From an uncultured Pirellulaceae bacterium (lineage in GTDB: Bacteria > Planctomycetota > Planctomycetia > Pirellulales > Pirellulaceae): a stretch of DNA of 64,000 nt. A model generated the notes under the pieces. It saw nothing but the letters and a program-made list of their open reading frames with translations, ran no database searches and was not told where the DNA came from. Within the stretch, counting starts at the first letter, position 1; every line of letters starts with the position of its first letter. The stretch lies in contig CALKGE010000001.1 in assembly GCA_938084685.1 (NCBI GenBank), positions 682,001-746,000 of the forward strand, read 5' to 3'. This document shows positions 47,731-57,342 of the stretch, piece after piece. The position numbers were made by a program, and so were the translations under genes.

Positions 47731-49077
47731 ATGATCCAGTTACCCGTCGGCGGGAAAAAGCTCTTTGTTCTGGATACAAACGTCATTCTTCATGATGGAG
47801 AATGTTTTCTCAACTTCGAAGAACATGACGTTGCGATTCCTATGGTGGTTCTGGAGGAACTGGATAAGTTCAAGAAGGGAAACGAAAACCGGAATCTGCA
47901 AGCACGGCGTTTTCTCAGAAAAGTTGATGAGTATAGTGATGATGTGTTGAGCGACGAAGGCGTGAGCCTGGGGGAAGAGGAATCCGGCAGGTTGTGGATC
48001 ATACTTACCGATCAGCTGAATCAAAAACTGGGACGAGCGTTCCTTCAGGATTGTCCCGACCATCGGATTCTCAATACCGCTCTGTTGCTTCAACAGAGAC
48101 ACCCTGATCGCAAGGTTATTCTGATCACTAAAGATACGAACCTGCGGTTGAAGGCGCGAGGCCTGAAGATCATCGCTCAGGATTACACCACCGATAAGGT
48201 GGACGATGTCGCTCAGCTGTACCGGGGGACGCGATTACTGGAGACGGCGCCTGAGACGATCGACCAGTTTTATGCTAATGGGGGTACGATATCAGCCGAG
48301 CAACTGGCGTTGGACGACAGAACGGAACTGCATGCCAACGAATTCTTTGTGTTTCGGCATGGGTCGAAAAGTACCTTGGCTACGTATCATGCCGGAGTGA
48401 ATTCGTTTTGCCGAGTGGATAAGCCAATCGCTTATGGTATTCAGCCCAAAAACGTTGAACAGACGTTTGCTTTGCAGGCACTGCTTGATGACAGTATTAA
48501 ACTGGTCACGCTGGTGGGTAAAGCTGGAACCGGGAAGACACTCCTGGCATTGGCTGCTGCCCTGGAACGCAATACTTCTTACCAGCAAGTGCTGATGGGT
48601 AGACCGATCGTCCCCTTGTCCAATCGGGATCTTGGATTCCTGCCTGGCGACATCGATGCCAAAATGGATCCCTACATGCAACCGCTCTACGATAATCTCA
48701 AAGTCATTCAAAATCAGTTTGCTACGACCGACCCCAGGCAGATCGGTATTCGCAGTATGTTGGAAAATGAAAAACTGTTGATTACTCCGCTGAGCTACAT
48801 TCGCGGTCGTAGTTTACAGAATGTATATTTTATCGTGGACGAGGCCCAGAACCTGACGCCTCATGAAATGAAGACAATCATTACCCGGGCAGGAGAAGGC
48901 ACCAAGATCGTACTGACAGGCGATATTCATCAGATCGATCACCCGTATCTGGATACCGAATCCAACGGATTGTCTTTTCTGATCAGCCGCATGAAGGGGC
49001 AGGAGATCTATGCCCACGTAATGCTGGAAAAAGGGGAACGTTCAGAGTTGGCGGATCTGGCGAGCAAAGTACTCTAG
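47731..49077 (+). CDS. PIN domain-PhoH family ATPase
   Basis: 448 residues. An N-terminal PIN nuclease domain has acidic residues in [21 protein letters not shown] and DHRILNTAL. The C-terminal PhoH ATPase shows [19 protein letters not shown]-loop GKAGTGKT and Walker [12 protein letters not shown]. This is the PhoH2 layout, linked in other bacteria to RNA unwinding and cleavage. The name comes from phosphate regulation in E. coli, but its place near the pst operon is not proof of phosphate control. Confidence 0.92.
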   Translation: MIQLPVGGKKLFVLDTNVILHDGECFLNFEEHDVAIPMVVLEELDKFKKGNENRNLQARRFLRKVDEYSDDVLSDEGVSLGEEESGRLWIILTDQLNQKLGRAFLQDCPDHRILNTALLLQQRHPDRKVILITKDTNLRLKARGLKIIAQDYTTDKVDDVAQLYRGTRLLETAPETIDQFYANGGTISAEQLALDDRTELHANEFFVFRHGSKSTLATYHAGVNSFCRVDKPIAYGIQPKNVEQTFALQALLDDSIKLVTLVGKAGTGKTLLALAAALERNTSYQQVLMGRPIVPLSNRDLGFLPGDIDAKMDPYMQPLYDNLKVIQNQFATTDPRQIGIRSMLENEKLLITPLSYIRGRSLQNVYFIVDEAQNLTPHEMKTIITRAGEGTKIVLTGDIHQIDHPYLDTESNGLSFLISRMKGQEIYAHVMLEKGERSELADLASKVL

Positions 49078-49108
49078 TTCCCACGGTAGCATAGTAAAGA
49101 CGACACAC

Positions 49109-49900
49109 TCAGCTCATGAGGTAGGGTCGTAGAATGGCGCTGATGCCAATGAGAAATAGAGCGACCAATGCATAACGCTGCAGCCTCTGACGCTCCAGTT
49201 TGTTACCCACTCGAATACCCAGAGCGGTACCCAGAAAAACGACAGGTAATCCCATAACACCCAGTGTCAGACCCAGTGCTGAAGTTGCTCCAAATTTCCA
49301 GACCAGCAGGATAGCAAGTGGAATCATGCCATAGAAAAGCATCGCAAAGAGGAATCCGCGGCTCTGTTTGGCATTCCAGGGTTGGCACATCACCCAGAGT
49401 GCTACGGCTGGACCTCCCATGCCGATGAAGCCGAGCATGACACCGCTAATGGAAAAGGCAATGTATTCCCAGATGACAGGCAACTCTTCCTGAGACTCCA
49501 GTTTGATAAAACCTCTGGATATGACAATCAGAATCAAGACGACTCCGATGGACTGCTGGATCAGTTGACGACTCTCTTCGGGAGAATCACCAAAGTTGTT
49601 CAAGTAGTCCAGAGCCAGTACGCCAGGCAGAATAAACAGGATGCGAATGAGCCCTGGCCTGATCGTGGCACGCCAAACGATCGAATCGGAAAGCTTCCAG
49701 GCACCAATTCCTGATTGGGTCATCGAGGCAATGGTAATGGCGGCAATCGCAGTATCGATTTCAAAGCCACTGAAGTAAAGAAGTGGGATGCCAAATGCGC
49801 CGGCACCAAATCCAATCACTCCTTGCAGGAAACAACTGGTGAAGAAAACGCCGGTAAACACGGCGTATTGCCAGACTTCAAAATCCCCTGCATATTCCAT
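49109..49900 (-). CDS. TauE/SafE-type membrane transporter
   Basis: About 263 residues with eight or so hydrophobic helices. FLQGVIGFGAGAFGIPLL and FIGMGGPAVALWVMC are the two TauE repeats. Family members export sulfite or organosulfur acids, or move other organic anions. ATG 49900 follows AAGG; GTG 49915 is the alternative. It lies 121 nt after the DUF4416 gene and may belong to the sugar cluster. Confidence 0.87.
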   Translation of the reverse strand: MEYAGDFEVWQYAVFTGVFFTSCFLQGVIGFGAGAFGIPLLYFSGFEIDTAIAAITIASMTQSGIGAWKLSDSIVWRATIRPGLIRILFILPGVLALDYLNNFGDSPEESRQLIQQSIGVVLILIVISRGFIKLESQEELPVIWEYIAFSISGVMLGFIGMGGPAVALWVMCQPWNAKQSRGFLFAMLFYGMIPLAILLVWKFGATSALGLTLGVMGLPVVFLGTALGIRVGNKLERQRLQRYALVALFLIGISAILRPYLMS

Positions 49901-50021
49901 TACAACCTTGATCACACCCGAGGGTGGTTCTGCGAGTAAACAACAAGTAGGGCAGTATATCCCACTTGCAGGTGATTGAACAGCGACCCGATTAGGCGGA
50001 GGAACACCTGGTGGTACCTGT

Positions 50022-50546
50022 TCAGGGGGTTAATTGCTGAAGATAGCGTGAACGAATGACGAGTAACGGTTGATCGTATCGTCCATCCTGAAAGTCAGGG
50101 AAAGACCATTCCATCGCTTGATAACGTCCCTGCTTGTATCGTCCGACCATGTCTGCATAGATTCCGTCCGAGATGTGAATCTTCTGGCCTGCATATTTCA
50201 TGCTGGCCAGCACGACCTTGTTGTGGTCCAGATATCCAATGTCCAGATTGATTTTGCGATTCGATTGGCCGGAGAGCTCTTCTTCCAGGTCGTTGCATTT
50301 TAACTTGGCCTGGACCAACGATTCTGAGGGAACCAATCGCTCAAACGAAATCCAGCGACGCGACAAACCGGTTCCCATTTCTTGCTCGTAATAGCTGGTA
50401 ATGTCAAAAGGAAAATCAGGACTGATGTAATCAACAGGTCCCCAGAGTTCGGCGAGGCGGTTCAGGCATGGTTCCAATATCGGTAACTCGGACCACAGAA
50501 TCCCAATGATCTGTTTGACTGGAGTGACTGGTTGGACGGGGGCCAT
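50022..50546 (-). CDS. DUF4416 protein
   Basis: 174 residues. It matches the DUF4416 family over its whole length: GILWSELPILEPCLNRL, FPFDITSYYEQEMG, LDIGYLDHNKVVLAS and FPDFQDGRYDQPLL. The function is unknown. It starts 3 nt after the stop of the lactonase gene, so it belongs to the same operon. Confidence 0.85.
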   Translation of the reverse strand: MAPVQPVTPVKQIIGILWSELPILEPCLNRLAELWGPVDYISPDFPFDITSYYEQEMGTGLSRRWISFERLVPSESLVQAKLKCNDLEEELSGQSNRKINLDIGYLDHNKVVLASMKYAGQKIHISDGIYADMVGRYKQGRYQAMEWSFPDFQDGRYDQPLLVIRSRYLQQLTP

Positions 50547-50549
50547 GGG

Positions 50550-51398
50550 TTATAGTCCCAGTCTGTAGAATCTGTTGGCTGTTGCACCAAAAATGTTTTC
50601 CAGTTCGTTGTCACTGAGCGTGCCAACAGTATCCGCCAGTGCCTGATAGACATCACGATAACTGGAGGCTAATTCGCAAACTGGCCAGTCAGAACCGAAC
50701 ATGCATCGCTCGGGGCCAAAAGCCTCCAGTGCGATTTCGATGTAAGGTTTGAGGTCGGCAGGGGTCCAGTTTTTCCAGTCTGCTTCGGTAACCATCCCTG
50801 ATAGTTTGCACATGATATTGGGAGCTTTCGCAGCAGCACGGAGGTTTGATTCCCAGTTATCAAATCGTTGAATTCGGATTTCTGGTTTCGCCAGATGATC
50901 AATCACCATGGGTAATTCAGGAAACTGTACCGCTAGCTGCTGAGCATGGTGCAGATGTTTCACGTAAAAGAGCAGGTCAAACGGGACGTTGTGTTTCTCA
51001 AGGATTCCCAGACCGCGACAGACATCGTCCCGAATAATGAAATCATCATCAGGTTCATCCTGAGTGATGTGACGAATGCCTGCAAACTTCTCATGGTCCA
51101 TGTAGCGAAGCAGTTGCTGCTCGACATCCATGGCTGTCAGGTCCACCCAGCCTACAACCCCCGCAATGTAATCGGTATCTTCAGCCAATTGCAGAGCCCA
51201 GTCGTTTTCCAGGAAAGTATGTTGCGTTTGTACAAGAACAGTCCGGTCGACGCCTACCGTCTGGATATGATCAGCCAGCGTATCAGGGAGGAAAGTTTGA
51301 CAAATTGCTTTGTTGCCCGGAGCGGATAGCCAGCTGTAATCAAATTCACTGCGTGTGAGATCCCAGAAGTGATGATGGGCGTCAATTTTCAGGGACAT
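50550..51398 (-). CDS. Amidohydrolase/lactonase (COG3618, L-fuconolactonase-like)
   Basis: 282 residues. It has the motifs KIDAHHHFWDL at the N-terminus, GIRHITQDEPDDDF, PMVIDHLAKPEI and MFGSDWPVC, typical of sugar lactonases of the COG3618 family. It would open a sugar lactone to its acid. ATG 51398 follows GAGGAAGG; the longer ORF to 51575 overlaps the upstream gene. Neighbours suggest L-fucono-lactone or a similar deoxyhexonolactone as substrate. Confidence 0.88.
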   Translation of the reverse strand: MSLKIDAHHHFWDLTRSEFDYSWLSAPGNKAICQTFLPDTLADHIQTVGVDRTVLVQTQHTFLENDWALQLAEDTDYIAGVVGWVDLTAMDVEQQLLRYMDHEKFAGIRHITQDEPDDDFIIRDDVCRGLGILEKHNVPFDLLFYVKHLHHAQQLAVQFPELPMVIDHLAKPEIRIQRFDNWESNLRAAAKAPNIMCKLSGMVTEADWKNWTPADLKPYIEIALEAFGPERCMFGSDWPVCELASSYRDVYQALADTVGTLSDNELENIFGATANRFYRLGL

Positions 51399-51414
51399 GG
51401 CAAACCTTCCTCGG

Positions 51415-52365
51415 TTAATCCTTTTCAGGTAATGGATCGTTGTTTTCCGGACGACCTTCGATATAGAACCAGTTGTGAATGGGAGCCAGAATTTCCTGGA
51501 CCTCAGAAAGTAGTGTTTCGTCCAGCGGCAACTCAGCCCACTCGGCCCACTGCCTGATACGTTCCTGATTGGCACTGCCGGTAATACAGGTGGTCATATC
51601 CTGGTTGGCAATGGAAAATTGCAACGCCAGCTGAGCAATATCGATTCCGGTGGCTGTACAGTGAGCGGCTGCACGCTGGCATGTTTCCCGAACCAGCGGC
51701 GTTGCTTTGTGCCATTCGGGTAAAGGTGCGTTTGTAAGTAGCCTGGCTGAAAATGGAGCTGCGTTCATCACGCCGACTCCTTTCTCTTTCAGATAGGGAA
51801 CCAGATCGTTGAACATGGTGTTCTGCAAGGTGTAGTGATTGTAGCTCAACACGACATCCAGATCAGTCTGGTCAAGCACGAATCGGTAGTTGCTCATCGG
51901 GTAGCCCGAGATGCCAATGTAACGAACTTTTCCCTGTTGCTGGATTTTTCTGAGAGCGGGAAGGGTTTCATCGACGATCTGCTGACGTTCTACGAATTCG
52001 ATATCGTGACACAGAATGATGTCCAGATGATCGGTTCCCAATCTGTGGAGACTAACATCGACGCTTTCAATAACCCGCTTTGCAGAAAAGTCAAAGTGGT
52101 TTACGTGGTAGCGCCCTAATTTGGTGCCGAGAAAATATTGATCGCGAGGGATGCCCTTGAGAGCGATTCCCAGTAGAACCTCTCCAATCCCGCGTCCGTA
52201 GTACGGCGATGTATCAATGAAGTTCATTCCGCAGTCGAGAGCGGCGGGTACGGCTGAGAGCGCTTCGTTGACATCCACACTGCGGAATTCAGCACCCAGC
52301 GAGGAGGCTCCAAAACTTACTACCGACAAATCGAGGTCGGTTTTTCCTAATTGACGTGTTTTCAT
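51415..52365 (-). CDS. Aldo/keto reductase (L-fucose/L-galactose dehydrogenase-like)
   Basis: 316 residues. It has the AKR core with Asp in FIDTSPYYG (plus catalytic Tyr), Lys in LGTKLGR and His in ILCHDIEF. GASSLGAEFR near the start is shared with D-threo-aldose 1-dehydrogenases. Such enzymes oxidise the free sugar at C1 to its lactone, which would feed the lactonase encoded next. Confidence 0.88.
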   Translation of the reverse strand: MKTRQLGKTDLDLSVVSFGASSLGAEFRSVDVNEALSAVPAALDCGMNFIDTSPYYGRGIGEVLLGIALKGIPRDQYFLGTKLGRYHVNHFDFSAKRVIESVDVSLHRLGTDHLDIILCHDIEFVERQQIVDETLPALRKIQQQGKVRYIGISGYPMSNYRFVLDQTDLDVVLSYNHYTLQNTMFNDLVPYLKEKGVGVMNAAPFSARLLTNAPLPEWHKATPLVRETCQRAAAHCTATGIDIAQLALQFSIANQDMTTCITGSANQERIRQWAEWAELPLDETLLSEVQEILAPIHNWFYIEGRPENNDPLPEKD

Positions 52366-52389
52366 GTTGGAGCTTTCTGGGCGAGCAGG

Positions 52390-52836
52390 TTAGTCCATGC
52401 GGACGCCAATGTGCAGCAACAGATTCGCAAACCGTTGCTGGTCGGCGGTCTGAATCGTGAGAACGTGATCGGAGGTGGATACTTCCGGATAAAAGTCCCA
52501 CTTGTCAATTGGTTCCAATTCGATCTCTACTCCAGCCTCCTGAAACGAGGCACGGTAATCCTCCCAGACAGGCGGGTCACCGTCGAGTGCATAGGGACCT
52601 TCGGTCTCGTACATCATCGTACAGGCGCGTTCAACCGGAATGGCGGTTAATAGCGCTTTGAGGACCTGGTCGCAGGTTGGCAGCCCGGGGGACAGGTTGA
52701 GACTGACCAGCTCCGCATTGGGTCCCAGCGTGGAAGAGCAGGGGTAATTGCCGTCAGCAATGAGAATGCGTCCATGATGGCCCGCTCGTCCCAGAACTTC
52801 ATTGATTTTTGGATGGATCAACTGATGCTTTAACAT
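52390..52836 (-). CDS. fucU: RbsD/FucU-family sugar mutarotase
   Basis: 148 residues. RAGHHGRILIADGNYP holds the conserved His, and ETEGPYALDGDPPVW and IQTADQQRFANLLLHIGV match FucU. It speeds conversion between anomers of L-fucose or a related sugar, supplying the form used by the dehydrogenase. It lies between the epimerase-like gene and the aldo/keto reductase gene, 20-25 nt apart. Confidence 0.88.
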   Translation of the reverse strand: MLKHQLIHPKINEVLGRAGHHGRILIADGNYPCSSTLGPNAELVSLNLSPGLPTCDQVLKALLTAIPVERACTMMYETEGPYALDGDPPVWEDYRASFQEAGVEIELEPIDKWDFYPEVSTSDHVLTIQTADQQRFANLLLHIGVRMD

Positions 52837-52856
52837 GGCTCCCAGTCTCCTTTTGA

Positions 52857-54140
52857 TTACATGCCCGATTGCAAGGCTTCGAGGTGTCGCGTGAAGTGAT
52901 CGTCAAGTACTGCGGTGTAGCTATCAGGATGCTGACGCAGAATATCAGCAACCAGAGGGCCGTATTTTTCGTCGGTCAACACGCTGCCGAAAGTACAGTG
53001 AAGGATTTGCCGACCAGGCAGGGTGAAGCCCTTGCCCTGGGGGACTTCCTCCCAAAGTTCCAGATACTGGCGTTCCAGGTCCGTGTCGCAGTCGATGTCC
53101 GCAGGTGCAGCTACCATCTCCAACGTGGCATGGACGTGGTAAGTCGCTTTGTCAGTGTTATACCTGCCACGCGAGAAATCGACGATTTCACGAAATAGTG
53201 CTTTCTCGTGTCGAGCGACGACTCGGAGTGCTTCCAGATAACTGGTCCCGGCTGTTTTCACATGCCACAAACCCTGGGTGGCTTTACTCAGCAGGCCGTA
53301 CATCGATAACTTGTCAGATCCGCTATGGAGAGATAATTTGTAGGGACCCAGGAGCCTGGCAAGTTCAGCGTGGTCGTTCAGCGAGACTTCGAGAGCAGCC
53401 AGATCTCCAATAAAGTCGACGCCTTTTTCAAATTCACCAATGAACCGGGGAGCGAGACTGACGAGCTTCATCCCATTTTTGAGGCATTGGTCCGCAATAA
53501 TGTAATGTTCTGCCAGTGTGGTGGGCTGTTCGCTTTCGTCAACGCTTAATTCGATTTCATAATCCCGTCCCGCTGCTTGCTGAACCTGAGCGATATAGGC
53601 TGACAGATCAAGTGCATGATTCAGGGAACGACCGTATTTGACGGCGGCCCGTAGACAGGCTTCTTCATTCAGATCAATGGCGGTTCCATTGCCCAGAGTG
53701 ATCGTCTTACCCAGGTAGTCATCTACCCAGGTAATATCGGCGGCAACTTCAGCATATTTTTCCCGCAGAGTTGCTTCGTCATAGTCGTCAGCTTCTGCGT
53801 CGACGTAATCAGATGGATCAATAGTGAAGAAGGTGAAGCCAACTTCGGCGGTGACGTCGACGTCTTCTTTTGTTTTCAGATGGTCTGCGTCAGCTCCAGT
53901 AATTCCCGTCCAGCCAGAGTCCACCATGCCCTGTAAGGCATCGGTCATGACGCCCAGAGGAGTACGAGAAGTTCGAGCCATTTCTCGAATGGACTGTTGA
54001 GGAAAAATGGGTTGGATCCCACTGCCCGCTCGTTTCATGGAGGCAACATGACCTGGCGTGGCGACACCTGTCCGGTCGCCAAAGCCGAAGCTGGGATCCA
54101 GTCCAAGGCATACAGGTTTGGGAAGAGACGATTCTGACAT
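52857..54140 (-). CDS. Tagaturonate epimerase-like protein (UxaE family)
   Basis: 427 residues. The start GLDPSFGFGDRTGVATPGHV and GITGADADHLKT match UxaE-family proteins, as does IDPSDYV. Characterised members interconvert D-tagaturonate and D-fructuronate. In this setting it may act on a related ketose or keto acid. Metal or catalytic residues cannot be assigned from the sequence alone. Confidence 0.82.
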   Translation of the reverse strand: MSESSLPKPVCLGLDPSFGFGDRTGVATPGHVASMKRAGSGIQPIFPQQSIREMARTSRTPLGVMTDALQGMVDSGWTGITGADADHLKTKEDVDVTAEVGFTFFTIDPSDYVDAEADDYDEATLREKYAEVAADITWVDDYLGKTITLGNGTAIDLNEEACLRAAVKYGRSLNHALDLSAYIAQVQQAAGRDYEIELSVDESEQPTTLAEHYIIADQCLKNGMKLVSLAPRFIGEFEKGVDFIGDLAALEVSLNDHAELARLLGPYKLSLHSGSDKLSMYGLLSKATQGLWHVKTAGTSYLEALRVVARHEKALFREIVDFSRGRYNTDKATYHVHATLEMVAAPADIDCDTDLERQYLELWEEVPQGKGFTLPGRQILHCTFGSVLTDEKYGPLVADILRQHPDSYTAVLDDHFTRHLEALQSGM

Positions 54141-54176
54141 GAATAATACTTTCTGTTTTGAGTTTGGTTTTTCTAA

Positions 54177-54995
54177 TTAACCAAAGTACTTGTTGTAGGA
54201 TTCGATCGTCTGTTTGGCCGCTTCGTATTCGCTCGGATAAGGTACAGCTTCGGCACTCAGATATCCCTCGTAACCAATTTCTTTGATCGTTGCTGATACG
54301 GCATCCATATCGATGTGGCCTCCGCCTATGGGTCGTCGGTTCGAGTCGACAAAGTGAATATGGCCAATTAGTCCCTGACCATCCCGCAGTCCCTGGCAGA
54401 TGTCCACTTCTTCAATATTCATATGGAACAGATCAGCCAGAATCACGACGTTGTGGTCGTCACCCAGCGTGTTGAGCAGCGTCACGTTATCGGCAACCGT
54501 GTTACAGAGATTTGTTTCGAATCGATTCAGATGTTCATAGATAAAAGGTACGTTGAATTGCCTGGCATATTCTCCCAGTTCGCCACAGGCGTCTGCCAGA
54601 AGTTTCAATGCGTCTTCTTTCGAGACTTCGTCGTTCCAAAATCCTTGCATCGAACCAAGGATGGCTCCGGCGCCAAATCGTCCACCCATATCGATGATAC
54701 GCTTGATGAATTCCCGAGCCTTTTGACGTTCTTCGCTGCAGGGAGAAGTCAGCGTGAGCCCGTGCTTCACTTTACCAGCTCCAGTGCCAACGGCAGCTAA
54801 TTCAAGCCCGTGGTCATTGAGAAGTTTTTCCAGAACATCGGAATCTACTTGTTCTGGGCCGAGCGAGAAAACTTCGATGGCATCAAAGCCGAGTTCCTGA
54901 GCTGTTTTACAAGCGGACTCCAATCCTTCCCAGAGAACGAAAGGGCCTCCGCGGGCTGCCTCTACTAAGCTGACGGTTACAGCTGATTTGATCAT
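54177..54995 (-). CDS. Sugar phosphate isomerase/epimerase-like TIM-barrel protein
   Basis: 272 residues. Xylose-isomerase-like TIM barrel with metal ligands in FIYEHLNRFE, LADLFHMNIEE, GHIHFVDSNR and LSAEAVPYP. The family isomerises or epimerises sugars and sugar acids. The specific substrate is open. It lies 36 nt before the UxaE-like gene. Confidence 0.88.
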   Translation of the reverse strand: MIKSAVTVSLVEAARGGPFVLWEGLESACKTAQELGFDAIEVFSLGPEQVDSDVLEKLLNDHGLELAAVGTGAGKVKHGLTLTSPCSEERQKAREFIKRIIDMGGRFGAGAILGSMQGFWNDEVSKEDALKLLADACGELGEYARQFNVPFIYEHLNRFETNLCNTVADNVTLLNTLGDDHNVVILADLFHMNIEEVDICQGLRDGQGLIGHIHFVDSNRRPIGGGHIDMDAVSATIKEIGYEGYLSAEAVPYPSEYEAAKQTIESYNKYFG

Positions 54996-55038
54996 GAGTT
55001 TAATCCTGTTAGAGATGCTGAATGCACGCGTTTGGAGG

Positions 55039-56070
55039 TTAGTCCTGAACTGAAACGACCGCCTTGATCACGCCGGTTTCCGGTCGAGTATAAGAGTCGA
55101 AGACGGAGGGCAGCTCTTCAAGTGTTGTGCGGTGAGTGATCCATGGGCGAGTGTCTATCTTTCCGTCCTCAATCAATTTGATGATTCTGGTAAAGTCTTC
55201 TGGTAAGGCGTTTCGGGAAGCCAGCAAATTCATTTCTTTGGCATGTAGCCAGCGATGCGGAAAGACAATTTCTCCAAGTGTGATTCCGACGTAGACTAGC
55301 GTGCCGGTGTGAGCAACGTAATTCATGGCATTGGCCATGCTCTGAGCATTTCCGGTTGCATCGATAACAATCGTTGGCAACTCGCCGCCATTGGCATCAC
55401 GGATTGCTTGTTCTTCCGAGTCATCTCCTCGGAAAGTAACTGTGTTTTCGACTCCCATCTTGTCGCGGCAGAAAGCTAGCCGATCTTCATTCATGTCCAT
55501 GACAATCATTTTAGCTGGCGTGAGACGCGTAAATTCCACGCACGTCAGGCCAATCGGCCCTGCACCAATAATTAGAACGGTGTCTTCAGCAGTCGGTTTG
55601 GCTCGATCTACCGCGTGGCAACCGATTGCCAGCGTTTCGACCAGTGCCAACTGTTCCATTTCCAGGCCACCGTGGGAGGGATGTAATTTACGAGCCGGTA
55701 CGATGAAACGCTCACGCATGCCACCATCGGTATGAACTCCCAGCACTTCCAAATTGTCACAGCAGTTCGATCGACCGCGACGACTGGCGAAACTTTCTTC
55801 GTTGTTGATGTAAGGTTCGACACTGCAACGGTCACCCGGTTTGACATTGTCGACACCATCGCCTACTTCCAGAACTTCTACTCCCAATTCATGACCGGGA
55901 ATGCGAGGGTAACTGTAGAAAGGAAATTTACCCAGGTAACCACTGATATCTGTGCCGCAGATTCCGACCCGATGGACAGCTACGAGTGCTTCGCCGGGGC
56001 CTGGTGATGGAGCTTCGTCCACTTCGATTGTCTTGAAATGCTTCGGTTCTTCGAGAAGAATAGCTCTCAT
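55039..56070 (-). CDS. Zinc-binding alcohol dehydrogenase (sorbitol dehydrogenase-like)
   Basis: 343 residues. Catalytic zinc ligands lie in GICGTDISGY and RIPGHELGVEV; cofactor loop VLIIGAGPIGLTCVEF and SxxxDMNEDR-like acidic end point to NAD. The structural zinc region is reduced to GRSNCCDNLEVLGVHTDGGM, as in many sugar dehydrogenases of this group. It is the first gene of the sugar cluster and oxidises a polyol or sugar acid. Confidence 0.9.
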   Translation of the reverse strand: MRAILLEEPKHFKTIEVDEAPSPGPGEALVAVHRVGICGTDISGYLGKFPFYSYPRIPGHELGVEVLEVGDGVDNVKPGDRCSVEPYINNEESFASRRGRSNCCDNLEVLGVHTDGGMRERFIVPARKLHPSHGGLEMEQLALVETLAIGCHAVDRAKPTAEDTVLIIGAGPIGLTCVEFTRLTPAKMIVMDMNEDRLAFCRDKMGVENTVTFRGDDSEEQAIRDANGGELPTIVIDATGNAQSMANAMNYVAHTGTLVYVGITLGEIVFPHRWLHAKEMNLLASRNALPEDFTRIIKLIEDGKIDTRPWITHRTTLEELPSVFDSYTRPETGVIKAVVSVQD

Positions 56071-56183
56071 TTGTCTCGCCTGCTCTAAGGGGTATTCCGT
56101 GTCTTTTTCAAACTCTCATTATGTTCTGTTCATCAGAACTGTAAAACCAAGGAGGGCGTTCGTAATTGGAAATAAGAGCGCAT

Positions 56184-56214
56184 AAAAAAAGAGGTACTCG
56201 GATGCGAGTACCTC
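56184..56214 (-). terminator. Rho-independent terminator after the Spy-like gene
   Basis: A perfect 10-bp stem, GAGGTACTCG / CGAGTACCTC with a 4-nt loop, followed on the minus strand by seven T. It lies 28 nt after the stop of the minus-strand gene at 56242. Confidence 0.93.
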
Positions 56215-56241
56215 TCGTGGGTAAAACAGTAAACTGACGAT

Positions 56242-57069
56242 CTATTGAGCTGGACGTTGCCCTGGTTGACCCGGTGGTCGCTGTCCCGGAGGCCGCTGAC
56301 CTTGAGGACGCGGAGGTCGTAGATCTTCACGGGAAATCTCAAAGGGCTTGCCCTTCATTTCCTTGAATTTTTGCTTCTGTTCATCGGTCAGAGTGTTCAC
56401 CATCTTTTCCTCTGCTTCTTTCTGGACAGCTTGCATCTTTTTTTGCATCTCTTCCATCAATGCCCGAATCTTTTCACCGTCACCGCCAAGCTGCTGGAAC
56501 TGTTCACGGATCCCTCCGAACATTTCCTGAGCCTTTGCACGAGTTCCGTTGTCAATTTCATCCAATTTGGTTTTCTGAGCGTCGGTGACTTTCAACTCTT
56601 TTTGAACAGGTTCGAGCTGTAAAGCACGTGCGCCAAGCAGTTGGAGACGAATTTCTTCGAGTCGTTCAAGCTGATGGGGAAGGAGAATATCCTTGACGGC
56701 TGCATCGACTTTCTTCTGAGTCGCTTCGAACTCTTTACGACGCTTTTCGAAGTACTCGCGTCGCTGTGCTTCAGTTAAAGTGCGGGGGTCGACTCGTTCA
56801 CCCTGATTCGCTCGCGCTTCGGTACGAATCTTCTCACTTGCTTCCCTCAGTTCCTGAACCTGCTCGTCAAAAATCTCAGCTTCATTACGAACTTTTTCAG
56901 ATTGCAAAAGCTGCGAGACTGAAATGGTGCTTGGGCCACCACGTCCAAAAGAACCGCCGCCAGGCCGACCACCGCCCGGACGCTGACCACCTGGCTGAGC
57001 CTGAACCGTTGGGGCGATGATCATCGCCATCATTGCCGCAACAAGCGTGAATAGTTTGGTTCGTTTCAT
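56242..57069 (-). CDS. Exported Spy/CpxP-like helical protein, Gly/Pro-rich ends
   Basis: 275 residues. Signal peptide (LFTLVAAMMAMIIAPTVQAQ), a Gly/Arg/Pro-rich segment, then a long helical, charged region with LPHQLERLEEIRLQLLG and LTDEQKQKFKEMKGKPF, which are LTxxQ-type repeats as in Spy/CpxP chaperones. The tail is GQRPPGQRPPGQ. It probably acts in the periplasm as a chaperone or sensor. ATG 57069 follows AGGA. Confidence 0.8.
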   Translation of the reverse strand: MKRTKLFTLVAAMMAMIIAPTVQAQPGGQRPGGGRPGGGSFGRGGPSTISVSQLLQSEKVRNEAEIFDEQVQELREASEKIRTEARANQGERVDPRTLTEAQRREYFEKRRKEFEATQKKVDAAVKDILLPHQLERLEEIRLQLLGARALQLEPVQKELKVTDAQKTKLDEIDNGTRAKAQEMFGGIREQFQQLGGDGEKIRALMEEMQKKMQAVQKEAEEKMVNTLTDEQKQKFKEMKGKPFEISREDLRPPRPQGQRPPGQRPPGQPGQRPAQ

Positions 57070-57342
57070 GAGTAGTATCCTGTTTTGTAGATGAGAACGC
57101 CTTTGAGTTTTACCAATGTAGTCATTGAACACTCGTCGTTATAAACGGGTTTCGACGAAATGTAGAATAATTGACAATAAATAGGAGCTTTAAATATACA
57201 ACGATTCGGGTAACGATGTTGAAATACCTGTTCTGACCTGTAGTGCATGAAGGATTGAGAGACTCGCTCAGGCAAACTGCTACGATGGTATGCGAAACAG
57301 GTAACGGTATTTCTGAGGTTCAAGAGTGAAGATAGGGGATCC

